Source of the DNA: Winogradskyella tangerina
Lineage (GTDB): Bacteria; Bacteroidota; Bacteroidia; Flavobacteriales; Flavobacteriaceae
Length of the DNA: 64,000 bases
Assembly (NCBI RefSeq): GCF_003260205.1
Contig: NZ_QERF01000004.1
Coordinates: forward strand, 277,525-341,524
Direction of reading: 5' to 3'
The notes under the pieces are model-generated. The model had not been told where the DNA came from. It saw nothing but the letters and a program-made list of their open reading frames with translations, and ran no database searches. Made by a program: the position numbers and the translations under genes. This document shows, piece by piece, positions 55,857 through 64,000 of the stretch (its first letter is position 1; every line of letters starts with the position of its first letter).

Positions 55857-56774
55857 ATGGTACATGGTACACACAATGCTTTAGAAGATTCGCGTAATGA
55901 CGAAATTTTAATTTCAGTTAATGATGAATTGTTCAAAAGAAATGAAGCTAAAATATCTGTTTTCGATAGTGGTTATTTGGTTGGTGACGGTGTTTGGGAA
56001 GCGTTACGCTTACATCACGGTGTGTTGGTATTTCTAGAGGATCATTTCAATCGTTTATGGCAATCGGCCAAAACCGTTGGTATGACCTTACCTTTTTCCA
56101 AAGAAGAATTAACGGATAAAGTATGGAATACCTTAAAAGCGAACGATATGCACGATGGTGTACATGTAAGAATCATGGTGACTAGAGGCATAAAAAAAAC
56201 ACCTTCTCAAGATCCAAGACTTACGATCTCAGGACCGAATGTGGTTATAATTCCAGAATTTAAAACAGCGTCTAAAGAATCGAAAGAAAAAGGCATCACT
56301 TTGTTTACAAGCACCATTAGACGAGGTTCGCCAGATTATTTAGATCCGAGGCTGAATTGCCATTCTAAACTTCACGAAGTTCAAGCATTAATTCAAGCTA
56401 TTGAAGCTGGAGCAGATGAAGCTTTGATGTTAGATATACACGGTTTTGTTTCTACTTGCAATGCCACTAATTTCTTTATGATAAAGAATAATGAAGTGTG
56501 GACCTCTACAAGTAAATATTGCATGAATGGTATAACTAGGGCAAAAGTTATTGAAGTTTGCAAGGCGAATAATATCGTATGTCTTGAAAAGGACTTTTCG
56601 CTCTTTGATGTCTATGATGCCGACGAAGCCTTTGTAACAGGAACCTTCGGAGGACTAACACCTGTAACAAAAATAGACGGTCGAATTATAGGTGAAGGAA
56701 CCTATGGGTCTATGACAAAGAAACTCAGTCATCTCTATGAATCACTAATTGAAGCACAGATACATCATGAATAA
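55857..56774 (+). CDS. Class IV PLP-dependent aminotransferase
   Basis: A 305-residue fold-type IV enzyme related to branched-chain aminotransferases, D-amino-acid aminotransferases and aminodeoxychorismate lyases. Visible are SVFDSGYLVGDGVWEALRLHHG, the PLP lysine in NCHSKLHEVQALIQAIEAGADEALMLD, GFVSTCNATNFFMI and the phosphate-binding FVTGTFGGLTPVTKIDGR. Which amino acid it uses is unclear, and the branched-chain label would be provisional. It overlaps the following sulfotransferase gene by eight bases, so the two probably serve one pathway. Confidence 0.87.
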   Translation: MVHGTHNALEDSRNDEILISVNDELFKRNEAKISVFDSGYLVGDGVWEALRLHHGVLVFLEDHFNRLWQSAKTVGMTLPFSKEELTDKVWNTLKANDMHDGVHVRIMVTRGIKKTPSQDPRLTISGPNVVIIPEFKTASKESKEKGITLFTSTIRRGSPDYLDPRLNCHSKLHEVQALIQAIEAGADEALMLDIHGFVSTCNATNFFMIKNNEVWTSTSKYCMNGITRAKVIEVCKANNIVCLEKDFSLFDVYDADEAFVTGTFGGLTPVTKIDGRIIGEGTYGSMTKKLSHLYESLIEAQIHHE

Positions 56775-57492
56775 AGTAACACGAATTTGTTTGTGGTCTG
56801 GTCCACGCAATATCTCAACAGCCTTAATGTATTCTTTTGCTCAGCGTATGAATACGAAGGTTTATGATGAACCATTATACGCTTATTATTTAAGGCACCA
56901 TCCTGAAGCTCATGCGTATCATCCAGGTGCAGATGATATTTTACAAACCATGGAAAATGATGGCAATAAGGTTGTAGCACATATGCTGAATAATACAGAA
57001 AAACCAGTATTGTTTTTCAAGCATATGACGCATCATTTATTGGGCTTAGATCGTGATTTTATGAAGGAAACGGTAAATGTCATTCTTACCCGTAATCCCA
57101 AAGATATGTTGCCTTCGTTTGATAAGGTAATTCAAAATCCGTCCATAGATGATGTGGGTTATGCACTACATGTTGAACTCATCGAATATTTTCAAACTAA
57201 TGATATTCCGTTTACTGTTCTAGATGCTAAAAAGGTTTTAGACAACCCTGAAAGAAGTCTTCAAAAACTATGTGAATTTGCCGAAATAGCGTTTGATAAA
57301 AACATGTTGTCTTGGACGCCACAACGGCGTGAAGAAGACGGAATTTGGGCAAAATATTGGTACGCTAGTGTTCATAAATCTAGCGGATTTATAAAGTATC
57401 AACCTAAGGATGATCCTTTTCCAGAACACTTGAATGCACTATTAAAAACCTGCGAGCCACACTACAACAAACTGCTCGAATATGCCTTATAG
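56767..57492 (+). CDS. Sulfotransferase-like protein
   Basis: A 241-residue protein with an N-terminal PAPS-type phosphate-binding loop (ICLWSGPRNISTALMYSFAQR) and a later VNVILTRNPKDMLPSFDK segment like the 3'-phosphate-binding region of sulfotransferases. The ATG at 56767 is chosen since an in-frame ATG at 56749 lies deeper in the upstream gene and adds non-homologous residues. Its acceptor is unknown. It overlaps the class IV aminotransferase gene, a pairing that may define a small unexplored pathway. Confidence 0.82.
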   Translation: MNKVTRICLWSGPRNISTALMYSFAQRMNTKVYDEPLYAYYLRHHPEAHAYHPGADDILQTMENDGNKVVAHMLNNTEKPVLFFKHMTHHLLGLDRDFMKETVNVILTRNPKDMLPSFDKVIQNPSIDDVGYALHVELIEYFQTNDIPFTVLDAKKVLDNPERSLQKLCEFAEIAFDKNMLSWTPQRREEDGIWAKYWYASVHKSSGFIKYQPKDDPFPEHLNALLKTCEPHYNKLLEYAL

Positions 57493-57557
57493 CTCTTAAA
57501 AGAATTATAATTTATATCTATTCAGACTAAATTTTGAGTATATTTCGTTATAAATCT

Positions 57558-58823
57558 ATGAACTTGAAAAGAATAGCCCTTATCATATTTGCTGTATTCC
57601 TAAGTGCAAATGCCTATGCATCTTACATCTTAATTCCTATGGATGCAGAAACCCAAGAGAATCATTTAAAAGCTTATGGTGTTACTTATTGGACTTTAGA
57701 GCGCGAGCTTAAAGTGAAGTGGTTGCTTAATTATCGTGGCGGTTCATTTTTATTACCAGATGCAGAAATTATTCAACGCGAATGCCAGATTAGAGGCGTT
57801 TCGTTTGAAGTGATCTCCGATGCTAAGGCTGAACAAATATTAGAAGAAATTAGCAGTCCGGCCGTCAACCAAGAGGCTGTAGTTTTAGAAAAAGCGCCTA
57901 AGATTGCAGTTTATACGCCCTACGGAAAGCAACCTTGGGATGACGCTGTTACTATGGTTTTGACCTATGCCGAAATTCCGTATGAAACGATTTATGACGA
58001 AGAAGTGTTGAAAGACGAATTGCTTTTATACGATTGGTTGCATTTACATCATGAAGATTTTACGGGTCAGTATGGTAAGTTTTACCGAAGCTACAGATCA
58101 GCAGCATGGTATATAGAAGAGAAGAAAGCAGCTGAAGAATTAGCTAAAAAGTTAGGTTATAGCAAAGTGTCTGATGCTAAATTAGATGTAGCTTTAAAGA
58201 TCAGGGATTATGTTGTGGGTGGCGGATTTATGTTCGCCATGTGCTCTGCTACCGATAGTTTTGATATTGCCTTATCTGCTGAAGGTGTTGATATTTGCGA
58301 ACCAATGTTTGATGGTGACGGTAGCGATCCTGGTTATCAAAACAAGATCGATTACTCCAAAACATTCGCCTTTAAAGATTACATTTTAGAGCGCAGTCCG
58401 AATGTCTATGAGTTTTCATCAATCGATATGACACAAAAGCGTCAAATTCCATTTAAGACTGACTACTTCTCATTGATGGAATATTCCGCGAAGTGGGATC
58501 CAATTCCAACGATGCTAACCCAAAATCACACCTCATTAGTTAAAGGGTTTATGGGGCAAACCACGTCTTTCACGAGAGATCAGATCAAATCTAATGTGTT
58601 GGTCATGGGGGAGAACAGAACGAATGGAGAGGCGAAGTACATTCATGGGATAAAGGGAAAGGGATTTTTTACCTTTTACGGAGGTCACGATCCTGAAGAT
58701 TATACACATAGAGTAGGAGATCCAAAAACTGAATTAGATCTTCACCCTACATCGCCTGGCTATAGATTAATCTTAAATAACGTATTATTTCCTGCCGCTA
58801 AAAAGAAGAAACAGAAAACCTAA
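57558..58823 (+). CDS. Secreted protein of the family often labelled asparagine synthetase B in Flavobacteria
   Basis: From the ATG at 57558 the 421-residue product has a clear signal peptide (MNLKRIALIIFAVFLSANAYA). The mature start YILIPMDAETQENHLKAYGVTYWTLERELKVKWLLNYRGGSFLLPD is characteristic of a conserved Bacteroidota family. Residues near 120-330 suggest a class I glutamine-amidotransferase-like flavodoxin fold (IAVYTPYGKQPWDDAVTMVL, VGGGFMFAMCSATDSFDIAL, GFFTFYGGHDPEDY). There is no asparagine-synthetase ATP domain or N-terminal nucleophile Cys, and the protein is exported, so that label is misleading. Its function is unknown. Confidence 0.75.
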   Translation: MNLKRIALIIFAVFLSANAYASYILIPMDAETQENHLKAYGVTYWTLERELKVKWLLNYRGGSFLLPDAEIIQRECQIRGVSFEVISDAKAEQILEEISSPAVNQEAVVLEKAPKIAVYTPYGKQPWDDAVTMVLTYAEIPYETIYDEEVLKDELLLYDWLHLHHEDFTGQYGKFYRSYRSAAWYIEEKKAAEELAKKLGYSKVSDAKLDVALKIRDYVVGGGFMFAMCSATDSFDIALSAEGVDICEPMFDGDGSDPGYQNKIDYSKTFAFKDYILERSPNVYEFSSIDMTQKRQIPFKTDYFSLMEYSAKWDPIPTMLTQNHTSLVKGFMGQTTSFTRDQIKSNVLVMGENRTNGEAKYIHGIKGKGFFTFYGGHDPEDYTHRVGDPKTELDLHPTSPGYRLILNNVLFPAAKKKKQKT

Positions 58824-58834
58824 TTACTTCATTA

Positions 58835-59908
58835 ATGAGTAATAGAATTTTATCTTTTTTGCAATTATTTGTTACCTCTGTTGTCTTTTGGCTCTTAGCT
58901 TTTATCTTTTTTATGGCCATTAGATATAACGGCTTGGTTGAAGAATTGGCTATTTACACGGATGAAGATTTAGGCTTACCGATTTTTGCTTTTTATAAGT
59001 ATGGTGTTATACTCGGATTACTTCTTGGAGTATGTTATGCCATCATTGAATATTTGTTTGATGAATTCTTGAGCAAAAAACTGATTCTAGGCGTCAGCGT
59101 AGTAGCAAAATCCCTTATATATCTCATATTGATAATTATTGTACTCAGTTTGCTTTCATTCAGAATTGAAGAGCAAATAGATATCGATTTACCTAACGAA
59201 CGCGGCTGGTGGCGAACCGATCCATTTTTTTGGAATACAGTCATCTTTTTTGTAAGTGCCTCCATAGTCTTTTCACTTATTAGGATTGCCAACGACAAGT
59301 TTGGACGCGGTATGTTTTTGAATATACTCTTAGGAAAATATAGAAAGCCACGTGAAGAAGAGCGTATTTTAATGTTCCTAGATTTGAAAGATTCAACCAA
59401 AATCGCTGAGCAAATTGGTCATATTAAGTATAGTAAATTTATTCAGGAGTGTTTCAGAGATTTGAATAAGGTTTTGAATAAACACGATGCTGAAGTGTAT
59501 CAGTATGTAGGTGATGAGGCCGTTGTAACCTGGACCACCAAAAAAGGGTTTAAGAAAGATAACTGTGTAAATTTATTTTTTGCTTTTCAAGAACAATTAA
59601 AAAAGCGACACCAATTTTATTTGTCCGAATTTGGTTTCGAACCAATTTTTAAGGCTGGCATTCATTTTGGGAAACTTATGATCGCTGAAGTCGGTACGAT
59701 GAAAAAGGAGATAGCATATCATGGAGATGTTATAAATACTGCCTCAAGAATTCAGAGTTTGTGCAATTCATATGATTCTTCGCTATTAATATCAGAAACT
59801 ATACTTAATAATTTGCGTACCAAGAGTTTGTTCAAAATAGATTCAAAAGGAATTATTAATTTAAAAGGGAAAGAAAAGTCTGTTGAGGTCTTTGGACTTT
59901 CAAAGTGA
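58835..59908 (+). CDS. Membrane-bound class III adenylate/guanylate cyclase
   Basis: A 357-residue protein with four hydrophobic segments in the first 160 residues and a C-terminal class III nucleotide cyclase domain (about 175-355). The metal-binding aspartates are in ILMFLDLKDSTKIAE and YQYVGDEAVVTW, and the transition-state Asn and Arg are in YHGDVINTASRIQSL. It should make a cyclic nucleotide, most likely cAMP, but the specificity residues were not resolved. The stretch between the metal sites is intact, so activity is expected. It starts 11 bases after the preceding secreted-protein gene. Confidence 0.88.
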   Translation: MSNRILSFLQLFVTSVVFWLLAFIFFMAIRYNGLVEELAIYTDEDLGLPIFAFYKYGVILGLLLGVCYAIIEYLFDEFLSKKLILGVSVVAKSLIYLILIIIVLSLLSFRIEEQIDIDLPNERGWWRTDPFFWNTVIFFVSASIVFSLIRIANDKFGRGMFLNILLGKYRKPREEERILMFLDLKDSTKIAEQIGHIKYSKFIQECFRDLNKVLNKHDAEVYQYVGDEAVVTWTTKKGFKKDNCVNLFFAFQEQLKKRHQFYLSEFGFEPIFKAGIHFGKLMIAEVGTMKKEIAYHGDVINTASRIQSLCNSYDSSLLISETILNNLRTKSLFKIDSKGIINLKGKEKSVEVFGLSK

Positions 59909-59936
59909 AATACCAATGAATAAAAACATATTTTGA

Positions 59937-60359
59937 ATGCAGTTTTTTCAAAAAGAAATTCGATTAAGGTCATACAGAAGAGGTTTTCACCTAATTACGA
60001 GTCAGGTATTAGACGCCATTCCTGAAATTCGTCAAATCAACATTGGTCAATTGCAAGTTTTTATAAAACATACATCGGCTAGTTTAACTATTAACGAAAA
60101 CGCTGATCCAACTGTCCGCGATGATTTTGAAAGTCACATGAATAAGATGGTGCCTGAAGACCAACCCTATTACAAACACACTTTTGAAGGATCCGACGAT
60201 ATGCCAGCGCATATTAAGGCTTCGCTAATGGGAACTTCGGTTCAGATACCCATTACTAACGGCCAACTAAACCTCGGAATTTGGCAAGGTATTTATCTTT
60301 GCGAGCATAGAGATCGCGCCTCTGGCCGACAACTTGTATTAACGGCTTTTGGAAATTGA
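59937..60359 (+). CDS. yjbQ: YjbQ family protein (UPF0047, secondary thiamine-phosphate synthase)
   Basis: A 140-residue cytoplasmic protein of the YjbQ family. Conserved residues include the histidine in VFIKHTSASLTINENADPTVRDDFESHMNKMVP, the segment DDMPAHIKASLMGTSVQIPI and the C-terminal GIYLCEHRDRASGRQLVL. Members show weak thiamine-phosphate synthase activity, but the physiological role is unsettled. The gene follows the cyclase by 28 bases and ends at a bidirectional terminator facing rplT. Confidence 0.92.
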   Translation: MQFFQKEIRLRSYRRGFHLITSQVLDAIPEIRQINIGQLQVFIKHTSASLTINENADPTVRDDFESHMNKMVPEDQPYYKHTFEGSDDMPAHIKASLMGTSVQIPITNGQLNLGIWQGIYLCEHRDRASGRQLVLTAFGN

Positions 60360-60361
60360 AA

Positions 60362-60395
60362 TAAAAAAATCCGACTCGTTAGAATCGGATTTTTC
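60362..60395. terminator. Bidirectional terminator between yjbQ and rplT
   Basis: AAATCCGA (60367-60374) pairs with TCGGATTT (60385-60392), with an A-run on the left and T residues on the right. Confidence 0.8.
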
Positions 60396-60433
60396 ATTAA
60401 GCGAAATGTTGTTATAAATTTGGCTAAAAGCCC

Positions 60434-60778
60434 TTATTTAACTTTGTTAACTATTGCTTCAAAAGCTTCAGGGTGATTCATAGCTAAATCAGCAAGAACC
60501 TTACGATTCAATTCGATATTGTTAGCTTTTAATTTACCCATAAACTTTGAATAGCTCATTCCGTGCTGTCTTGCACCAGCGTTAATACGCATAATCCATA
60601 ACGAACGGAATGTTCTTTTTTTGTTTCTACGGTCTCTGTACGAATATTGCATCGCTTTGTCAACCGCGTTTTTGGCTACTGTCCAAACGTTTTTACGTCT
60701 TCCCCAGTATCCTTTTGCTTGCTTAAGAACCTTTTTTCTTCTGGCTCTTTTTGCAACTGAATTTACTGATCTTGGCAT
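60434..60778 (-). CDS. rplT: 50S ribosomal protein L20
   Basis: L20 binds 23S rRNA early in large-subunit assembly. The 114-residue sequence starts [29 protein letters not shown], the family hallmark, with [26 protein letters not shown] further on. It is the last gene of the thrS-infC-rpmI-rplT operon. It is separated from rpmI by 159 bases, unusually long for this operon, and that gap holds a heptamer-periodic repeat. Confidence 0.98.
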   Translation of the reverse strand: MPRSVNSVAKRARRKKVLKQAKGYWGRRKNVWTVAKNAVDKAMQYSYRDRRNKKRTFRSLWIMRINAGARQHGMSYSKFMGKLKANNIELNRKVLADLAMNHPEAFEAIVNKVK

Positions 60779-60815
60779 GTTTTTAATTGTTTTTGTAGTA
60801 GGCGGTCAAATAGTA

Positions 60816-60885
60816 TTTAGTTTTCAGTGAACAGTTTTCAGTAATTACTGTAAACTTCTTACTTATAACTTTATACTTTGTACTC
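60816..60885 (-). repeat. Heptamer-periodic repeat array between rpmI and rplT
   Basis: Read on the minus strand, 70 bp divide without remainder into ten 7-bp units. The first six follow NAGTNNN (for example AAGTATA, AAGTTAT, AAGTAAG) and the last four NACTNNN (for example TACTGAA, CACTGAA). On the plus strand this appears as AGTTTTCAGT-like direct repeats. It is degenerate and non-coding. Confidence 0.65.
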
Positions 60886-60937
60886 TTATAGGCCTAACTC
60901 CAGGGTTTATAAATTAATTTAACCGGTTAAAAGCGTG

Positions 60938-61135
60938 TTACTTTAAACGCAACATCGTTTTAACATTGTCTTCGTCAGACTTATGTACTAACGTATCATG
61001 AGTCAACGCAAGCTTACGCTTTTTAGATTTTTTAGTCAATATATGACTCTTAAAAGCGTGCTTTCTTTTAATCTTACCAGTGCCAGTTAGTTTGAAACGT
61101 TTCTTAGCACTCGATTTTGTTTTCATTTTAGGCAT
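60938..61135 (-). CDS. rpmI: 50S ribosomal protein L35
   Basis: A 65-residue basic large-subunit protein. [28 protein letters not shown] is the L35 signature, and the C-terminus ends VKTMLRLK as usual in Bacteroidota. It lies between infC and rplT, 67 bases after infC. Confidence 0.97.
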   Translation of the reverse strand: MPKMKTKSSAKKRFKLTGTGKIKRKHAFKSHILTKKSKKRKLALTHDTLVHKSDEDNVKTMLRLK

Positions 61136-61202
61136 TTTGTCCTAGTTTTAATTTACGTTTCGCTTATTATTTTCCACCGAAGCCGTGGCATAGGTGGGTT
61201 TT

Positions 61203-61757
61203 TTATTTCTTCTTTGGAGCGATGAACATAATCATTCGCTTTCCTTCGAGTTTTGGCATTTGTTCTACTTTACCATACTCTTCTAAATCCTGAGCAAGTC
61301 TTAATAACAAAATCTGACCTTGCTCCTTGAACACAATAGATCGTCCTTTAAAGAAAACAAATGCTTTCAATTTAGCACCATCTGTTAAGAATTTAATAGC
61401 GTGTTTCTTCTTGAATTCGTAATCATGATCGTCAGTTTGAGGACCAAAACGAATTTCTTTCACAACAACTTTAGACGCTTTTGATTTTAAAGCCTTCTCA
61501 CGTTTCTTTTGTTCGTAAAGAAACTTCTTATAATCCATTATTTTACATACAGGAGGATTCGCATTTGGCGAAATTTCAACTAGATCCAAGCCTTGATCGT
61601 CGGCCATGGCCAGTGCTTTTTTTATAGGGTAAATCCCTACTTCAACGTTGTCTCCAACTACTCTGACTTCTTCTGATCTAATCTTATTATTTATGCGATG
61701 CTTATCTTCTTGAGCTTCGCGTCTGTTGTAATTCCTTCTGTTTCTACGTATTGCTAT
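61203..61757 (-). CDS. infC: Translation initiation factor IF-3, probable AUA start codon
   Basis: IF-3 prevents subunit joining and checks the start codon and initiator tRNA. The full-length product is 184 residues: an N-domain ([61 protein letters not shown]) and a C-domain ([36 protein letters not shown]). An in-frame TAA lies six bases before the chosen ATA at 61757-61755, and there is no ATG, GTG or TTG before Met51. Initiation at AUA is therefore predicted, echoing the AUU start through which E. coli infC autoregulates. Starting at Met51 would delete most of the N-domain. Confidence 0.9.
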   Translation of the reverse strand: MAIRRNRRNYNRREAQEDKHRINNKIRSEEVRVVGDNVEVGIYPIKKALAMADDQGLDLVEISPNANPPVCKIMDYKKFLYEQKKREKALKSKASKVVVKEIRFGPQTDDHDYEFKKKHAIKFLTDGAKLKAFVFFKGRSIVFKEQGQILLLRLAQDLEEYGKVEQMPKLEGKRMIMFIAPKKK

Positions 61758-61781
61758 GGCTTATCTGGTTTTAATTAAACG

Positions 61782-63722
61782 TTATTTAAAAGTTTTTAAA
61801 CTCTTACTTATTTTATCTTTTATTATTTCTACAAATTGTTCTACACCTATCGTACCAAGATCCTCACCACCATGCTGTCTCACAGAAATGGTTTGGTCTT
61901 TTTCTTCTTGCTCTCCGACAACAATAATATAAGGAAACTTCTGTAATTCCGCTTCACGGATTTTTTTACCTACCGTTTCATTTCTGTTGTCAGCGAGGGC
62001 GCGAATTTCGGCATTTTCTAGCAAATTTAAAACTTTTTCCGCGTATTTTTCATATTTCTCACTCACAGACAGAATAATAGCTTGCTCTGGCATTAACCAA
62101 AGTGGGAAGTTTCCACCAGTATGTTCTAACAATATAGCAACGAATCGTTCAAGGCTTCCAAAGGGTGCTCTATGGATCATTACCGGTCTGTGTAACTCAT
62201 TATCACTACCCTTATACGTAAGGTCGAAACGCTCTGGTAAGTTGTAATCCACCTGAATGGTTCCTAATTGCCACTGACGGCCCAACGCATCCTTTACCAT
62301 GAAGTCTAACTTCGGACCATAAAAGGCAGCTTCACCAGTTTCAACAACAAAGTTTAAACCTTTATCCTTTGCAGCATTTAGGATCGCTTGTTCGGCTTTA
62401 TCCCAGTTTTCTTCACTACCTATATATTTATCCGGATTTTCAGGATCTCGTAATGAAACTTGAGCCGTAAAATCCTCAAACCCAAGAGAACCAAAGACAT
62501 ATAAGACAAGATCAATTACTTCTTTGAATTCTTCATCCAGCTGATCTGGCGTACAGAAGATATGAGCATCATCTTGCGTAAATCCTCGTACTCGTGTTAG
62601 TCCGTGAAGCTCTCCACTTTGCTCGTAGCGATATACTGTTCCAAATTCAGCGAAACGCTTAGGTAATTCTTTATATGAATAGGGTCTGGCATTATAAATT
62701 TCACAATGATGAGGACAATTCATTGGTTTCAATAAGAATTCCTCGCCTTCTGCAGGTGTATTTATTGGTTGAAAACTATCTTCACCATACTTAGCAAAAT
62801 GACCTGATGTTACATACAGATCCTTATTACCTATATGTGGTGTTGCAACCATGTCATAACCGGCTTTCTTCTGTGCTGCTTTCAAGAAATTTTCAAGACG
62901 CTCTCGTAAAGCAGTCCCTTTAGGTAACCATAATGGTAAACCTTGGCCTACTTTCTGAGAAAATGTAAACAGTTCTAGTTCTTTACCTAGCTTTCTATGA
63001 TCTCTTTTTTTAGCTTCTTCTAATAAGTGAAGGTATTCGGTAAGTTCTTTTTGCTTCGGAAAAGATATACCATAAACTCTAGTGAGCTGTTTTTCATTTT
63101 CATCACCTTTATAATAAGCACCAGCGACGCTCAAAATTTTCACAGCTTTGATAATGCTTGTATTTGGGATATGTCCACCACGACAGAGATCTGTAAATGT
63201 TGAATGGTCACAGAAAGTGATTTCACCATCCTCCAGACCTTCAATAAGGTCTACTTTATATTCATTCTTACCATTATAGTATGAAAGAGCCTCAGCTTTT
63301 GAAACTTCACGCATTTGGAAATCATGTTTTCCTCGTGCGATTTCAATCATTTTGTTTTCAATGGTCTTGAAGTCTTTTTCAGAAATCACATCCTCACCTA
63401 AATCCACATCATAATAAAAACCATTATCTATTGCCGGACCAACCCATAGCTTTACACCAGGATAAAGTTCTTCCAAGGCTTGAGCAAGAACATGTGCAGA
63501 GGAATGCCAAAAAGCTTTTTTACCAGCATCGTCTCTCCATGTATATAATGTAAGACTACCATCGGTGGTTAATGGAGTGGTGGTTTCAACAACGTTGTCA
63601 TTGAATTTTGCTGAGATAACATTTCTTGCGAATCCCTCGCTAATATCTACAGCCACTTCATAAGGAGTTACGTCTTTATCGAAAGACCTAACCGAACCAT
63701 CTGGTAGAGTAATATTGATCAT
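61782..63722 (-). CDS. thrS: Threonyl-tRNA synthetase
   Basis: ThrS charges tRNA-Thr and edits mis-charged serine. Domains in order: TGS (about 1-62), editing domain ([17 protein letters not shown], with the second metal-like motif [10 protein letters not shown]), class II catalytic core (about 245-540, with zinc ligands in [41 protein letters not shown] and [13 protein letters not shown]) and an anticodon-binding domain (about 545-646). The length is normal and all key residues are intact. It is the first gene of the thrS-infC-rpmI-rplT operon and has a full consensus promoter. Confidence 0.98.
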   Translation of the reverse strand: MINITLPDGSVRSFDKDVTPYEVAVDISEGFARNVISAKFNDNVVETTTPLTTDGSLTLYTWRDDAGKKAFWHSSAHVLAQALEELYPGVKLWVGPAIDNGFYYDVDLGEDVISEKDFKTIENKMIEIARGKHDFQMREVSKAEALSYYNGKNEYKVDLIEGLEDGEITFCDHSTFTDLCRGGHIPNTSIIKAVKILSVAGAYYKGDENEKQLTRVYGISFPKQKELTEYLHLLEEAKKRDHRKLGKELELFTFSQKVGQGLPLWLPKGTALRERLENFLKAAQKKAGYDMVATPHIGNKDLYVTSGHFAKYGEDSFQPINTPAEGEEFLLKPMNCPHHCEIYNARPYSYKELPKRFAEFGTVYRYEQSGELHGLTRVRGFTQDDAHIFCTPDQLDEEFKEVIDLVLYVFGSLGFEDFTAQVSLRDPENPDKYIGSEENWDKAEQAILNAAKDKGLNFVVETGEAAFYGPKLDFMVKDALGRQWQLGTIQVDYNLPERFDLTYKGSDNELHRPVMIHRAPFGSLERFVAILLEHTGGNFPLWLMPEQAIILSVSEKYEKYAEKVLNLLENAEIRALADNRNETVGKKIREAELQKFPYIIVVGEQEEKDQTISVRQHGGEDLGTIGVEQFVEIIKDKISKSLKTFK

Positions 63723-63747
63723 TATATTAGTTATAAATTTTAGCCTA

Positions 63748-63778
63748 CAAAGATATACCTATATATATAAAGGACAAA
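63748..63778 (-). promoter_or_regulatory. Consensus promoter of the thrS operon
   Basis: On the minus strand, TTTG (63778-63775), 19 bp and TATCTTTG (63755-63748) match the consensus exactly, 25 bases upstream of the thrS ATG. Confidence 0.75.
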
Positions 63779-63863
63779 GTGAAGTTTTGAATAAAAATTT
63801 CACTTTATATAAGGCTGTAAATGAGCACAATAATTCCCTTTCAAAAACAAAGTAAAAAAAATG

Positions 63864-63894
63864 TTTGTTGAATTGGTAAAGGGTTATATATTTG
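63864..63894 (+). promoter_or_regulatory. Strong consensus promoter pointing out of the window
   Basis: TTTG (63864-63867), 19 bp and TATATTTG (63887-63894), followed by CGCGC, match the Bacteroidota consensus perfectly. A GC-rich start after the -7 element is typical of stable-RNA promoters. Confidence 0.7.
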
Positions 63895-64000
63895 CGCGCT
63901 CAAAACGGGTAGTGATATGTTGTTTTGGGGAGTTCTCATGGGGTGATGATTAGGAGGAGAAAAAAAATTAAAAAATAATTTTTAAAGATGTTGTGGGAAT
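63895..64000 (+). other. Untranslated leader, possibly of an rRNA or tRNA operon beyond the window
   Basis: No ORF of note occurs in these 106 bases. The G-rich segment, the A/T-run stretch and the terminal GTTGTGGGAAT resemble leader sequences before flavobacterial stable-RNA genes. The downstream gene is not in the window, so this is inference. Confidence 0.35.

Noticed and set aside
61203..61607. infC as a truncated gene or pseudogene starting at Met51
   Set aside because: IF-3 homology continues upstream without frameshift to an ATA codon, so the gene is complete with a non-standard start.

Overview
The window is a 64 kb piece of a Bacteroidota chromosome, almost certainly from a marine-type Flavobacteriaceae. 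The evidence is the low GC content, the many promoters of the form TTTG-N19-TAnnTTTG, weak Shine-Dalgarno signals, a type IX secretion tail, a Bacteroidota-type long NusB, a split transketolase and a flavobacterial carotenoid gene set. Coding density is high and nearly every gene belongs to a recognisable family. No phage, plasmid, CRISPR array or classical insertion sequence is visible.

Layout. 0-5.4 kb: the end of an ABC exporter gene, leucine dehydrogenase, nusB, a DUF1573 lipoprotein, yajC, a YdeI-like protein and peptidase T. 5.5-12.9 kb: a tripartite RND efflux operon whose outer-membrane component carries an extra periplasmic-binding-protein domain, followed by an overlapping K+-channel gene. 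12.9-21.6 kb: universal stress protein, pyrD, a secreted Spondin_N/type IX protein, a LysE exporter, HMG-CoA lyase, a TonB receptor and guaB. 21.7-25.7 kb: first carotenoid cluster (crtD-like, cruF, crtY), then two small genes. 25.9-31 kb: periplasmic prolyl-isomerase operon ending in a MoxR ATPase. 31-37.4 kb: S9 peptidase, aconitase, a Crp/Fnr regulator and a TlpA-like thioredoxin. 37.4-41.1 kb: second carotenoid cluster (crtZ, crtB, crtI) with a MerR/cobalamin-binding, CarH-like regulator. 41.3-42.2 kb: tRNA-Lys, tRNA-Leu and two tandem 336-bp units, each with a GIY-YIG nuclease gene. 42.3-60.4 kb: housekeeping and conserved genes (aroK, split transketolase, tgt, an LptF/G permease, accA, dnaB, a class IV aminotransferase/sulfotransferase pair, a class III nucleotide cyclase, yjbQ). 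60.4-63.7 kb: the thrS-infC-rpmI-rplT translation operon. The right edge holds a strong promoter pointing out of the window and resembling the leader of a stable-RNA operon.

How the genes fit together. The two carotenoid clusters jointly encode a pathway from geranylgeranyl diphosphate through lycopene and gamma-carotene to a monocyclic hydroxylated carotenoid of the saproxanthin type. The adjacent regulator keeps the W-x9-EH and ExHxxG cobalamin motifs, so light control is plausible. The least ordinary locus is the tRNA-Leu region. Two 98%-identical 336-bp modules lie head to tail behind the tRNA. Each contains only a small GIY-YIG gene and a pair of hairpins and is bounded by an 18-bp copy of the tRNA 3' end, the arrangement expected of a minimal tRNA-targeting mobile element. 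Other points worth attention are an AUA start codon for infC, a heptamer-periodic repeat inside the ribosomal-protein operon, and a Tgt enzyme lacking its zinc-binding cysteines.
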